From Desulfobacterales bacterium (lineage in GTDB: Bacteria; Desulfobacterota; Desulfobacteria; Desulfobacterales; UBA2174_A), in NCBI GenBank assembly GCA_025454075.1, contig JALOPD010000029.1:1-44000 (forward strand): a stretch of 44,000 nt of DNA. The letters run 5' to 3'. This document shows, one piece after another, positions 1-5,152 of the stretch (position 1 is its first letter; each line of letters begins with the position of its first letter). The notes beneath the pieces were generated by a model, which saw only the letters and a list, made by a program, of their open reading frames with translations, searched no databases and was not told where the DNA came from. A program made the position numbers and the translations under genes.

Positions 1-1
1 T

Positions 2-127
2 GGAAACGATACGAAAGTCACGCCGGAAAAATTCTGCAAGGTGGAGGACCAAAAGGAGACATGGCAGCAAGCGCAAGCCTTGGGTCAGGAAATCGCCCGA
101 CGGCTGGGTGAGCACCTGAGGATGTAG
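2..127 (+). CDS. 3' end of an unidentified protein-coding gene (partial)
   Basis: An open frame enters from the left edge and ends at the TAG at 125-127. The 41 visible residues are mostly charged and helical, ending in a pattern like LGQEIARRLGEHL. Tails of this kind close flavodoxin-like or NADPH-dependent FMN reductase folds, where a final helix starts with an LG pair, but too little is visible to assign a family. Codon use is compatible with a real gene. The 57-bp tandem repeats begin 43 bp after the stop, so this gene probably marks the left border of the accessory segment. Confidence 0.4.
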   Translation, partial: GNDTKVTPEKFCKVEDQKETWQQAQALGQEIARRLGEHLRM

Positions 128-169
128 CGGGCTGAAGCCCATGGCGAACTCTTTACCGGAAGATAAAAT

Positions 170-283
170 GGGATAAAATGGTGTCGCGTCTTGATTATTG
201 ACTTCGATGCCATTTGATCGAAACAGGGGATAAAATGGTGTCGCGTCTTGATTATTGACTTCGATGCCATTTGATCGAAACAG
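170..283. repeat. Two perfect tandem copies of a 57-bp unit
   Basis: Bases 170-226 and 227-283 are identical. The unit contains a small palindrome (TCGAT...ATCGA around a GCCATTTG core). Only the second copy continues into the longer dispersed repeat that recurs near 2.0 kb. There are only two copies and no spacers, so it is not a CRISPR array. Confidence 0.9.
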
Positions 284-321
284 AAAAATGAGAAGCCACC
301 GCTTGTCACTTACCAATGTCA
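234..321. repeat. Left copy of an 88-bp dispersed direct repeat
   Basis: Aligns without gaps to 2022-2109 with about nine mismatches (roughly 90% identity) in the same orientation. The two copies bracket the RHH/RelE and HEPN/MNT gene pairs, as expected of a cassette gained or lost by recombination between direct repeats. No transposase is visible between them. Confidence 0.85.
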
Positions 322-324
322 CGC

Positions 325-353
325 TTGACACGCGGGTCGCCCTCAATTAGAAT
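325..353 (+). promoter_or_regulatory. Sigma-70-type promoter of the RHH/RelE module
   Basis: TTGACA at 325-330, a 17-bp spacer, and TAGAAT at 348-353, one mismatch from the -10 consensus. It lies about 30 bp upstream of the antitoxin start, giving a short leader with an AAAGGTG ribosome site. Type II antitoxins usually repress their own promoter, but I see no obvious operator repeat in the short leader. Confidence 0.65.
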
Positions 354-384
354 AAAAAAGAATACATTCAAATAAAGGTGACGC

Positions 385-627
385 ATGGCGAAAACCGTGA
401 CATTAAGGCTGGACGACGAGGTCTACGATCTTTTTCGGGAGGCGGCTAAGGCCGAAAAACGGCCCTTGTCGAACCTGATAGAGACGGCGGCTCTGAGCCG
501 GATCCGGGAGCAGCAGTTCGTCGACGATGCGGAGATGTCTGAGATTTTGACGAACGAAAATCTGCTCAAGCGGATGCAGAAAGGCGCCCGCGAGGCAAAG
601 CTCGGAAAGGGCCGGTTCGTTGGCTGA
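385..627 (+). CDS. Ribbon-helix-helix (CopG/RelB-like) antitoxin
   Basis: An 80-residue protein whose N-terminus (KTVTLRLDDEVYDLFREAA) matches the ribbon-helix-helix pattern: a short beta strand with alternating residues that reads DNA, then helix A. A helix beginning LSNLIETAAL follows, and the charged C-terminal half is the part expected to wrap the toxin. Its role would be to neutralise the downstream RelE/ParE-type toxin and repress the shared promoter at 325-353. The ATG at 385 has AAAGGTG seven bases upstream. The last codons overlap the toxin start by 8 bp, the coupling typical of type II toxin-antitoxin operons. The family call is solid; the exact antitoxin subfamily is not resolved. 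Confidence 0.8.
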   Translation: MAKTVTLRLDDEVYDLFREAAKAEKRPLSNLIETAALSRIREQQFVDDAEMSEILTNENLLKRMQKGAREAKLGKGRFVG

Positions 628-898
628 TTTCAGGATTTTTGAAACCGTACAGTTTCAAAAGGACTTGAAGCAGATCGCCCGTTCCGGCATGCCCAAGCTG
701 GTGAACAAGCTTCACGACTATGTTTACCCGCAGCTCCGGTCAAGCCCGGCAACAGGGCCCAACATCAAACGGCTCAAGGGCCCGTACTCGGATGTATGGC
801 GCTACCGTATCGGGGCCTGGCGTTTTTTCTACAGCATCGACGAAAAGCGCCGTGTCGTTTCGATGGTCGCGGCCGAGCATCGCAGCCGTGCATACTAG
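620..898 (+). CDS. RelE/ParE-family toxin of a type II toxin-antitoxin pair
   Basis: A 92-residue basic protein starting at a TTG inside the antitoxin's last codons. The pattern FQKDLKQIARSG, then IKRLKGPYSDVWRYRIGAWR, then FYSIDEKRRVVSMVAAEHRS, is the RelE/ParE fold: an N-terminal helical hairpin and a beta sheet whose central strand carries Tyr-Arg-Ile-Gly-x-Trp-Arg. RelE-like members cleave mRNA on the ribosome and ParE members poison gyrase; the terminal His-Arg-Ser segment and retained Arg residues fit an mRNA interferase slightly better, but this is not decisive. Length and gene order (antitoxin first, overlapping) are normal for the family. Confidence 0.82.
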   Translation: MADFRIFETVQFQKDLKQIARSGMPKLVNKLHDYVYPQLRSSPATGPNIKRLKGPYSDVWRYRIGAWRFFYSIDEKRRVVSMVAAEHRSRAY

Positions 899-1057
899 GA
901 CGACGCCGGAAGGCCATGAGTTTGCAGCATCACTTCAGCAATTCGCTTGGCCTGGCGGCCGCCCTCATTGCGGCCACTGCAATGACATGCAGCTCAAAGG
1001 CAAAATTATGCAACGTTGAAACAGCGTTACTATCTTTCCCATCTTTACTGTTGTCAG

Positions 1058-1390
1058 TCAATGAACTGTTTTATACTTTTTTCCGGTTCGGACGATTCTG
1101 GATAGAAGGCTTCGCTGATCGATTCTGTCGTATTCTTTTTGGGAAAAAGGCAACGCCTCGATCAACGTATTGTAACGAGACGCAATGCGCAATAGAAACG
1201 TCAGGTTTTCAATGGCAGGTTTGCCCTCAAACCAGTCCGAGATTACCGCCAGATCTATATCGCTGTGTTCCTGGGGATTACCCTGCGCATAGGACCCGAA
1301 CAGGATAACCTCCTGAACCGGAATCTCTTGTTCAAGCCTGGCAATGAACCCTTGGATGATTCCATCTAACTGATCTTCGCGCATAGCCAT
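1058..1390 (-). CDS. MNT-type minimal nucleotidyltransferase (antitoxin partner of HEPN)
   Basis: A 110-residue protein with the polymerase-beta-type signature GSYAQGNPQEHSDIDLAV near residues 32-49: Gly-Ser of the nucleotide-binding turn followed by the Asp-x-Asp metal pair. Minimal nucleotidyltransferases of this size pair with HEPN ribonucleases; in the characterised MntA/HepT system the MNT partner inactivates the HEPN toxin by AMP transfer to a tyrosine. Here it is encoded downstream of, and overlaps by 25 bp, the HEPN gene on the minus strand. AGGAG lies about eight bases before the ATG at 1390; a second in-frame ATG two codons later is an alternative. Motif residues look intact, so activity is plausible. 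Confidence 0.82.
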   Translation of the reverse strand: MAMREDQLDGIIQGFIARLEQEIPVQEVILFGSYAQGNPQEHSDIDLAVISDWFEGKPAIENLTFLLRIASRYNTLIEALPFSQKEYDRIDQRSLLSRIVRTGKKYKTVH

Positions 1391-1752
1391 CGAAACAACT
1401 CCTGTGTCTTGTCAAACAGGATTTTTGCTTTATCGATGTCGATAATCTCTGACAGGCTTTCCTTGTAGTCGCCGTAACGAGCTTCGACGTTATAGGCTGT
1501 AAGTTCGGCCAGCAGATCTATCTGTTCGTCAGCCAATTCTCCTCTTAATTCAGCCAGCTCAGCAAGGCGATTTAGGTTGTGAATGGGCAGGTTCTCCTTG
1601 CCGTGATAGGCGATGATCGCCTTCAAAAGTTTCTCAACGGCCTGCTGGCACATATAGGCAACGTAAAGATAACGTCCGGCATCCAGCATCGCTTTTGCCG
1701 TGTCCAAGTCGTATCTCGATCTTTCGAGCCAGTGAGAAACGAATTTATCCAT
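1366..1752 (-). CDS. HEPN-domain protein (putative RNase toxin partner)
   Basis: About 128 residues from the ATG at 1752, where the sequence begins MDKFVSHWLERSRYDLDTAK, the usual N-terminus of this family. An in-frame ATG at 1800 adds 16 residues that look non-conserved. The pattern YVAYMCQQAVEKLLKAII followed by HNLNRLAELA and then EARYGDYK is the four-helix HEPN fold of the PF05168 type, which carries an ARYxDY-like motif rather than a textbook Rx4-6H, so ribonuclease activity cannot be read directly. Its 3' end overlaps the MNT gene, and together they form a HEPN/MNT pair. No strong ribosome site precedes either start. Confidence 0.78.
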   Translation of the reverse strand: MDKFVSHWLERSRYDLDTAKAMLDAGRYLYVAYMCQQAVEKLLKAIIAYHGKENLPIHNLNRLAELAELRGELADEQIDLLAELTAYNVEARYGDYKESLSEIIDIDKAKILFDKTQELFRWLCAKIS

Positions 1753-1905
1753 AGGCGTTAACGGGTTATAAAAGTTATCGATTGTCGCGCAGTCTACCAT
1801 TTTTAGAATGTTGGGGTCAATTCCGTTTCTGAGGACATGGGGTGGAAGAAGCAGGAGCTGCCGTTCGCAGCATGGGAGCTTTAGGCGCCCACATTTTTAC
1901 AGAAC

Positions 1906-1938
1906 ACATAATTTGTAATTTCAATTGACAAATTATGT
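1906..1938. promoter_or_regulatory. Perfect 11-bp palindrome, operator-like
   Basis: ACATAATTTGT at 1906-1916 is repeated inverted at 1928-1938 with an 11-bp spacer, giving 22-bp centre-to-centre spacing, about two helical turns. It is AT-rich in a GC-rich genome and lies about 150 bp upstream of the likely HEPN start (1752), where an autoregulatory operator would be expected. It is not followed by a T-tract, so I do not read it as a terminator. Confidence 0.45.
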
Positions 1939-1976
1939 AAGATTAGGATGTCTCCATCTCTTTCAAACGCCGTGGA

Positions 1977-2064
1977 GGTCAAATGGCGCCGCGCACCAGC
2001 CTTCCGTTCCCCAGAGGAAGTAATGGTGTCGAGTCTTGATTATTGACTTTGGTGCCATTTGATC
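1977..2064. repeat. Imperfect inverted repeat pair, possible remnant element
   Basis: GGTCAAATGGCGCC at 1977-1990 is the inverse of GGTGCCATTTGATC at 2051-2064 in 12 of 14 positions. The right arm is part of the 88-bp dispersed repeat. The arrangement resembles termini of a small non-autonomous mobile element, but no target-site duplication is obvious. Confidence 0.4.
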
Positions 2065-2109
2065 GAAGCAGAAAAATGAGAGGCCACTGCTTGTCACCTA
2101 CCGATGTTA
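2022..2109. repeat. Right copy of the 88-bp dispersed direct repeat
   Basis: Same orientation and about 90% identical to 234-321. Differences are single substitutions spread along the repeat, so the two copies are not a recent duplication. Together they delimit the toxin-antitoxin segment. Confidence 0.85.
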
Positions 2110-2110
2110 C

Positions 2111-2140
2111 AGTCGCCCGGCAAACAGTCGCCCGGCAAAC
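2111..2140. repeat. Two perfect tandem copies of a 15-bp unit
   Basis: The unit AGTCGCCCGGCAAAC occurs at 2111-2125 and again at 2126-2140, directly before the -35 element of the next promoter. It could be a replication-slippage product or a regulator site; nothing else distinguishes these. Confidence 0.8.
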
Positions 2141-2141
2141 A

Positions 2142-2170
2142 TTGCCACGGGTCCCGTGCGATGTTACAAT
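2142..2170 (+). promoter_or_regulatory. Sigma-70-type promoter of the thioredoxin-like gene
   Basis: TTGCCA at 2142-2147, a 17-bp spacer, TACAAT at 2165-2170. The predicted start of transcription near 2177 gives a leader of about 34 bases carrying a GGGAGAGG ribosome site. Confidence 0.6.
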
Positions 2171-2210
2171 ACCGACTGTTGACACTTTTTCGCAGGGAGA
2201 GGCGTACCGG

Positions 2211-2636
2211 ATGGAGAGGTTGAAAATAGCGATTTTTCTGTTGTGCCTGCTGGCCGGCGGGGCCTCGAGCGGACTGGCCGCCGCAGGCCAAATCGACTGG
2301 CACAGCTACGAGAGCGGCCTGGCGCGCGGGAAGTTCGAGAAAAAGAAGGTGTTTCTCTATTTCTATGCGGAATGGTGCACCTACTGCGCGGAAATGGACC
2401 GCACCACCTTCAAAGACCCGGCCGTGGTCGCCGCCCTCAACCGCAGCTTCATCCCCATCCGGGTGGATTCGGAGCGTGAAACGGCCGCCGCCGCCCTGTT
2501 CCGGGTCAAGGGGTTGCCGGATCTGTGGTTTCTCGCCGAATCCGGGGAGGTGATCGGCCACCGGCCCGGGTTCCTTCCACCCGACCAGCTGATGAAGATC
2601 CTGACGGCCATCACGACCTCCAACCCGGGAAAATAG
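2211..2636 (+). CDS. Exported thioredoxin-fold protein
   Basis: A 141-residue protein with an N-terminal signal sequence (MERLKIAIFLLCLLAGGASS, cleavage expected near residue 25). A thioredoxin fold follows with the active-site motif WCTYC at residues 55-59, a hydrophobic FLYFYAEW strand before it and the cis-Pro turn (VKGLPDLWFL) after it. Periplasmic proteins of this DsbD-gamma/thioredoxin_7-like type exchange disulfides with envelope substrates, for instance in cytochrome c or metalloprotein maturation; the partner is not evident here. The ATG at 2211 is preferred over longer in-frame starts because it opens the signal peptide and has a GGGAGAGG ribosome site. Confidence 0.82.
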   Translation: MERLKIAIFLLCLLAGGASSGLAAAGQIDWHSYESGLARGKFEKKKVFLYFYAEWCTYCAEMDRTTFKDPAVVAALNRSFIPIRVDSERETAAAALFRVKGLPDLWFLAESGEVIGHRPGFLPPDQLMKILTAITTSNPGK

Positions 2637-2691
2637 CCGGTTGCGTCGGCACGCCCGCAGACCGGGCGAGCAACAGCGAATGGTTCGCTTG

Positions 2692-2919
2692 TCAGCGGGA
2701 GATCCGGCGAACGATCCGGTAGAGGGTGGTTGCGATCAGGAACCCGCTCACGATCACCAGCAGGCGGGGAACCCAGATGTGGGGAAGGGTTGCCTCGGAC
2801 TCCCGCGCGACGGAGACCCCGATCAGGCCGAAATAGAAAAGGGCCGCGAGCACGGCAAGGACCAGGCTGTAGACCAGCGCGGGGTGGTTCAGCCAGAAGG
2901 TCGGCCTCCTGGAGGCCAA
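2692..2919 (-). CDS. Small membrane protein of unknown function
   Basis: At least 75 residues with two hydrophobic segments (around LVYSLVLAVLAALFYFGLIG and VPRLLVIVSGFLIATTLYRI) and a basic C-terminus, an integral inner-membrane hairpin. I do not recognise the family. The start is uncertain. The TTG at 2919 has GGAG only one base away, too close. In frame upstream, coding-like sequence continues to a stop near 3018, and an ATT at 2994-2992 is preceded seven bases earlier by a GGAGGG (3002-3007 on this strand), so initiation at a rare ATT is conceivable. It is convergent with the thioredoxin-like gene and divergent from the lipoprotein gene. Confidence 0.5.
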   Translation of the reverse strand: MASRRPTFWLNHPALVYSLVLAVLAALFYFGLIGVSVARESEATLPHIWVPRLLVIVSGFLIATTLYRIVRRISR

Positions 2920-3041
2920 ACTCCGGCCGGGGTCTAAGCTGCGGATTATCGGCGGCTGGCGGTGTTTCAGCCGGTCGATCAGTCTTCGGTAAATGGCGTG
3001 GCCCTCCGTTGGTCGGCAATCAGTCGCTATCTATTAGGCCG

Positions 3042-3962
3042 ATGCTTAAAAATCAAGCAGAGATAAAACAAGCGCTTTGTGCGATCCGACGGCTGGGGGT
3101 CTTCTGCCTGGCCGGGCTTGCGATCTGGGTGATGGGAGGCTGCGCCATGCCGCTGAAGTCGAAAGGGGACCAACCGCCGGCCCCTGCGCCCGGGGACGGG
3201 ATCATCATCTCCGGCCGGACCGGGGCGACCGTATCCTGGGATGAGATGACGGCCGACCTGCAAACCGTGCGGGTCGTCTACGTCGGGGAGAAGCACAACC
3301 TGGCGGCGCACCACGCGGTGCAGCTGCGCGTGATCCGCGCGTTGCATGCCAACGACTCCCGGCTGGCGGTCGGCATGGAAATGTTCGACCGTTCCTATCA
3401 GGCCGCGCTGGACCAATGGTCGGCCGGCAGCCTCGACGAGGACGCATTCCTGCGCCGCACCCATTGGTATGCCAACTGGCGGTTTGATTTCGCGCTCTAC
3501 CGCGACATCCTCCAATACGTGAAACCCGCCCACCTCCGGCTCGTGGCGCTGAACCTGCCCTTCAACATTCCGCCGAAAATCCGGGTCGGCGGCATCGAGC
3601 ATCTTTCGGCCTACGAAAAGGGGTTTCTGCCGGCGCAGGTGGACACCACCGTCGCCGCCCACCGGGAATTCGCCCAAGCGATCTTCGGCATGCACGGTTT
3701 CAAGACCGGCGTTAAATTCGAGGATTTTTACATGGCCCAGTGCGTGTGGGAGGAGGTGATGGCCGAATCCGTCGCCCACGGCCTCGGTGCCGACCGCATG
3801 GTGGTGCTCGTCGGCAACGGTCACATCCAGTTCAAATACGGCATCCCCGAGCGCGCCTTCAAGCGCAACGGCATCCCCTACCGCACCATTTACCAGGCTT
3901 CAACCGGCGAGGATGTCGATCCAACCATCGCCGACTACATTCTGGTGTCCCCCACTGATTAA
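3042..3962 (+). CDS. ChaN-like (haem-binding/uptake domain) lipoprotein
   Basis: A 306-residue protein with a basic n-region, hydrophobic core and a lipoprotein-like cysteine (WVMGGC, near residue 34), so probably anchored to a membrane. The rest matches the ChaN/DUF399 family: VVYVGEKHNLAAHHAVQL (the usual GExHxxxxHH-like start), VGMEMFDRSYQ, a WYANWRFDFALYRDIL helix, LRLVALNLP, and a C-terminal VVLVGNGHIQFKYGIP. Characterised members bind haem cofacially as dimers and are linked to iron acquisition. The ATG at 3042 is chosen for the signal peptide; its ribosome site is weak. A perfect hairpin overlaps the stop codon, so this is probably a single-gene unit. Confidence 0.82.
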   Translation: MLKNQAEIKQALCAIRRLGVFCLAGLAIWVMGGCAMPLKSKGDQPPAPAPGDGIIISGRTGATVSWDEMTADLQTVRVVYVGEKHNLAAHHAVQLRVIRALHANDSRLAVGMEMFDRSYQAALDQWSAGSLDEDAFLRRTHWYANWRFDFALYRDILQYVKPAHLRLVALNLPFNIPPKIRVGGIEHLSAYEKGFLPAQVDTTVAAHREFAQAIFGMHGFKTGVKFEDFYMAQCVWEEVMAESVAHGLGADRMVVLVGNGHIQFKYGIPERAFKRNGIPYRTIYQASTGEDVDPTIADYILVSPTD

Positions 3963-3990
3963 AGATTTCAGCTGTCAGGCTGAAATCTTT
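3961..3990 (+). terminator. Perfect 12-bp stem hairpin overlapping the stop codon
   Basis: AAAGATTTCAGC (3961-3972) pairs with GCTGAAATCTTT (3979-3990) across a 6-base loop. The left arm begins inside the TAA stop of the lipoprotein gene. The 3' arm ends in CTTT with AATT beyond, a weak U-tract, so it may act as an intrinsic terminator or an RNA 3'-end stabiliser. Confidence 0.6.
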
Positions 3991-3995
3991 AATTA

Positions 3996-4011
3996 TCACT
4001 ATATGTTGAAC
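3996..4011. promoter_or_regulatory. NrdR box 1
   Basis: The core CTATATGTTG (3999-4008) agrees at nine of ten positions with the known NrdR operator core CwAtATaTwG. It sits just upstream of the -35 hexamer of the nrdD promoter. NrdR is the zinc-finger/ATP-cone repressor of ribonucleotide reductase genes and binds paired boxes. Confidence 0.75.
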
Positions 4012-4018
4012 GATTTTA

Positions 4019-4047
4019 TTGACTTCACGCTACATATTGTGTAAAAT
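4019..4047 (+). promoter_or_regulatory. Sigma-70-type promoter of the nrdDG operon
   Basis: TTGACT at 4019-4024, a 17-bp spacer, TAAAAT at 4042-4047. NrdR box 2 fills most of the spacer and box 1 lies immediately upstream, the classic geometry for repression by blocking RNA polymerase. The leader to the nrdD start is about 155 bases long with no evident gene. Confidence 0.72.
4027..4042. promoter_or_regulatory. NrdR box 2
   Basis: The core CTACATATTG (4030-4039) agrees with the NrdR core at nine of ten positions and has the expected TGT flank. Its core begins exactly 31 bp after that of box 1, three helical turns, which is the spacing reported for functional NrdR box pairs. Confidence 0.75.
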
Positions 4048-4210
4048 CACCTCAGAACTTAAAAAAACGGCCCTCACCAACGCCCTCGCCCGGAACGACC
4101 GAAAATTTGCATGGAATCCTCCCCCATGGCACTGGAACGCCGATATCGGCCTGATGGAATGAGAGGCCGCGTGCCGTGCATTGACCTGAAAACCCGCAGG
4201 AGTGGCCCCC

Positions 4211-5152
4211 GTGTTCGATCAAATTGAAAAACGCGACGGCAGGATCGTGGAATTCGACTCGCCCAAAATCACCGCGGCCATCACCAAGGCCGGCACCGCC
4301 ACGGGCGAGTTCGGCGAGCGCGAGGCCAAAAAGCTCACGCTGCGGGTCCTGACCCTGGCGCATGAGCTGCGGCTGGGGCCCACCCCGAAGGTGGAGGAGG
4401 TCCAGGACATCGTCGAGCGCGTGCTGCTCGACTCCCCCTTCTATAAGACGGCCAAGGCGTACATTCTTTACCGCGAACAACATGCCCAGATCCGCAAAAT
4501 CACCACCCGGGCGAACGTCGACCTGGTGAACCACTACATCGAGAAGCTCGACTGGAAGATCCGCGAAAACAGCAACATGAGCTACTCCCTGCAGGGGCTC
4601 AACAACTACATCTCCTCCGAGGTGACCTCCGAGTACTGGCTGAACAACTACATCTCCTCCGAGGTGACCTCCGAGTACTGGCTGAACAGCATCTACCCGC
4701 CCGAAATCCGCCAGGCCCACACGGAGGGCGACCTTCACATCCACGACTTGAACCTGCTCTCGGTCTACTGCGTGGGCTGGGACCTGATGGACCTGCTGCG
4801 CCAGGGGTTCAAGGGGGTGGAAGGCAAAGTGGAAAGCTCGCCGCCCAAGCACCTGCGCAGCGCCTTGGGCCAGGTCGTGAACTTCTTCTACACCCTGCAG
4901 GGGGAGGCGGCCGGGGCGCAGGCCATTTCCAATTTCGACACCCTGCTCGCCCCGTTCGTGCGCTGCGACCGTCTGACGTATCCGGAGGTCAAGCAGGCCC
5001 TGCAGGAGTTCATCTTCAACATCAACATCCCGACGCGGGTGGGATTTCAAACGCCCTTCACGAACATCACCCTCGACAGGATACGGCCGTGGTGGTCGGC
5101 GGCGTGGAGCGGCCGGAGACCTACGGCGAGTTCCAGGCCGAGATGGACCTGA
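4211..5152 (+). CDS. nrdD: Anaerobic (class III) ribonucleotide reductase, N-terminal part of a frameshifted gene
   Basis: Encodes the N-terminal ATP-cone (FDQIEKRDGRIVEF to about residue 95, the allosteric nucleotide site), then the start of the catalytic barrel (NSNMSYSLQGLNNYISSEVT, EGDLHIHDLNLLSVYCVGWD, PTRVGFQTPFTN). GTG at 4211 is preferred because AGGAG (4198-4202) lies eight bases upstream; the GTG at 4202 overlaps that site. True homology stops at about 5077 (…NITLD), after which this frame runs into unrelated residues until 5152 while homology continues in another frame. NrdD reduces ribonucleoside triphosphates to deoxyribonucleotides in anaerobes. A perfect 42-bp tandem duplication lies inside (4601-4684). 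Either a decaying gene or an assembly fault. Confidence 0.88.
   Translation: MFDQIEKRDGRIVEFDSPKITAAITKAGTATGEFGEREAKKLTLRVLTLAHELRLGPTPKVEEVQDIVERVLLDSPFYKTAKAYILYREQHAQIRKITTRANVDLVNHYIEKLDWKIRENSNMSYSLQGLNNYISSEVTSEYWLNNYISSEVTSEYWLNSIYPPEIRQAHTEGDLHIHDLNLLSVYCVGWDLMDLLRQGFKGVEGKVESSPPKHLRSALGQVVNFFYTLQGEAAGAQAISNFDTLLAPFVRCDRLTYPEVKQALQEFIFNINIPTRVGFQTPFTNITLDRIRPWWSAAWSGRRPTASSRPRWT
4601..4684. repeat. In-frame 42-bp perfect tandem duplication within nrdD
   Basis: Bases 4601-4642 and 4643-4684 are identical and encode NNYISSEVTSEYWL twice in succession. Related NrdD proteins have this conserved segment once, so the extra 14 residues would sit inside the conserved barrel. Perfect identity implies a very recent event or an assembly artefact. 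Confidence 0.92.

Larger units (their letters stand above)
1753..2210. other. Gene-poor gap of the accessory segment
   Basis: No full gene is supported here. It contains a short open stretch ending at 1884 whose last residues read GWKKQELPFAAWEL, which could be the tail of a decayed gene but matches nothing I recognise; an AT-rich palindrome (1906-1938); an imperfect inverted repeat pair (1977-1990 and 2051-2064); the right copy of the 88-bp repeat; a 15-bp tandem duplication (2111-2140); and a promoter for the thioredoxin-like gene. Base composition is less GC-rich than in the rest of the window. Confidence 0.6.

Noticed and set aside
170..283. Possible CRISPR array
   Set aside because: Only two 57-bp units directly abutting, with no spacers and no cas genes.
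957..975. GGCCGC/GCGGCC hairpin between the toxin and MNT genes as a terminator
   Set aside because: Six-bp stem without a T-tract; common by chance in GC-rich DNA.
796..1308. A 170-codon plus-strand open frame across the toxin end and MNT gene
   Set aside because: It runs through the RelE-type gene in another frame and antisense to the MNT gene; no family features.
1837..1884. A 15-residue ORF ending GWKKQELPFAAWEL
   Set aside because: Too short, no homologue recognised; recorded only as a possible gene remnant in the gap entry.
4048..4200. Possible cobalamin riboswitch in the nrdD leader
   Set aside because: A GAATCC-like and a GGCACTG word occur, but the other conserved blocks and stem order of the known cobalamin riboswitches are missing. 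The NrdR boxes already explain regulation.
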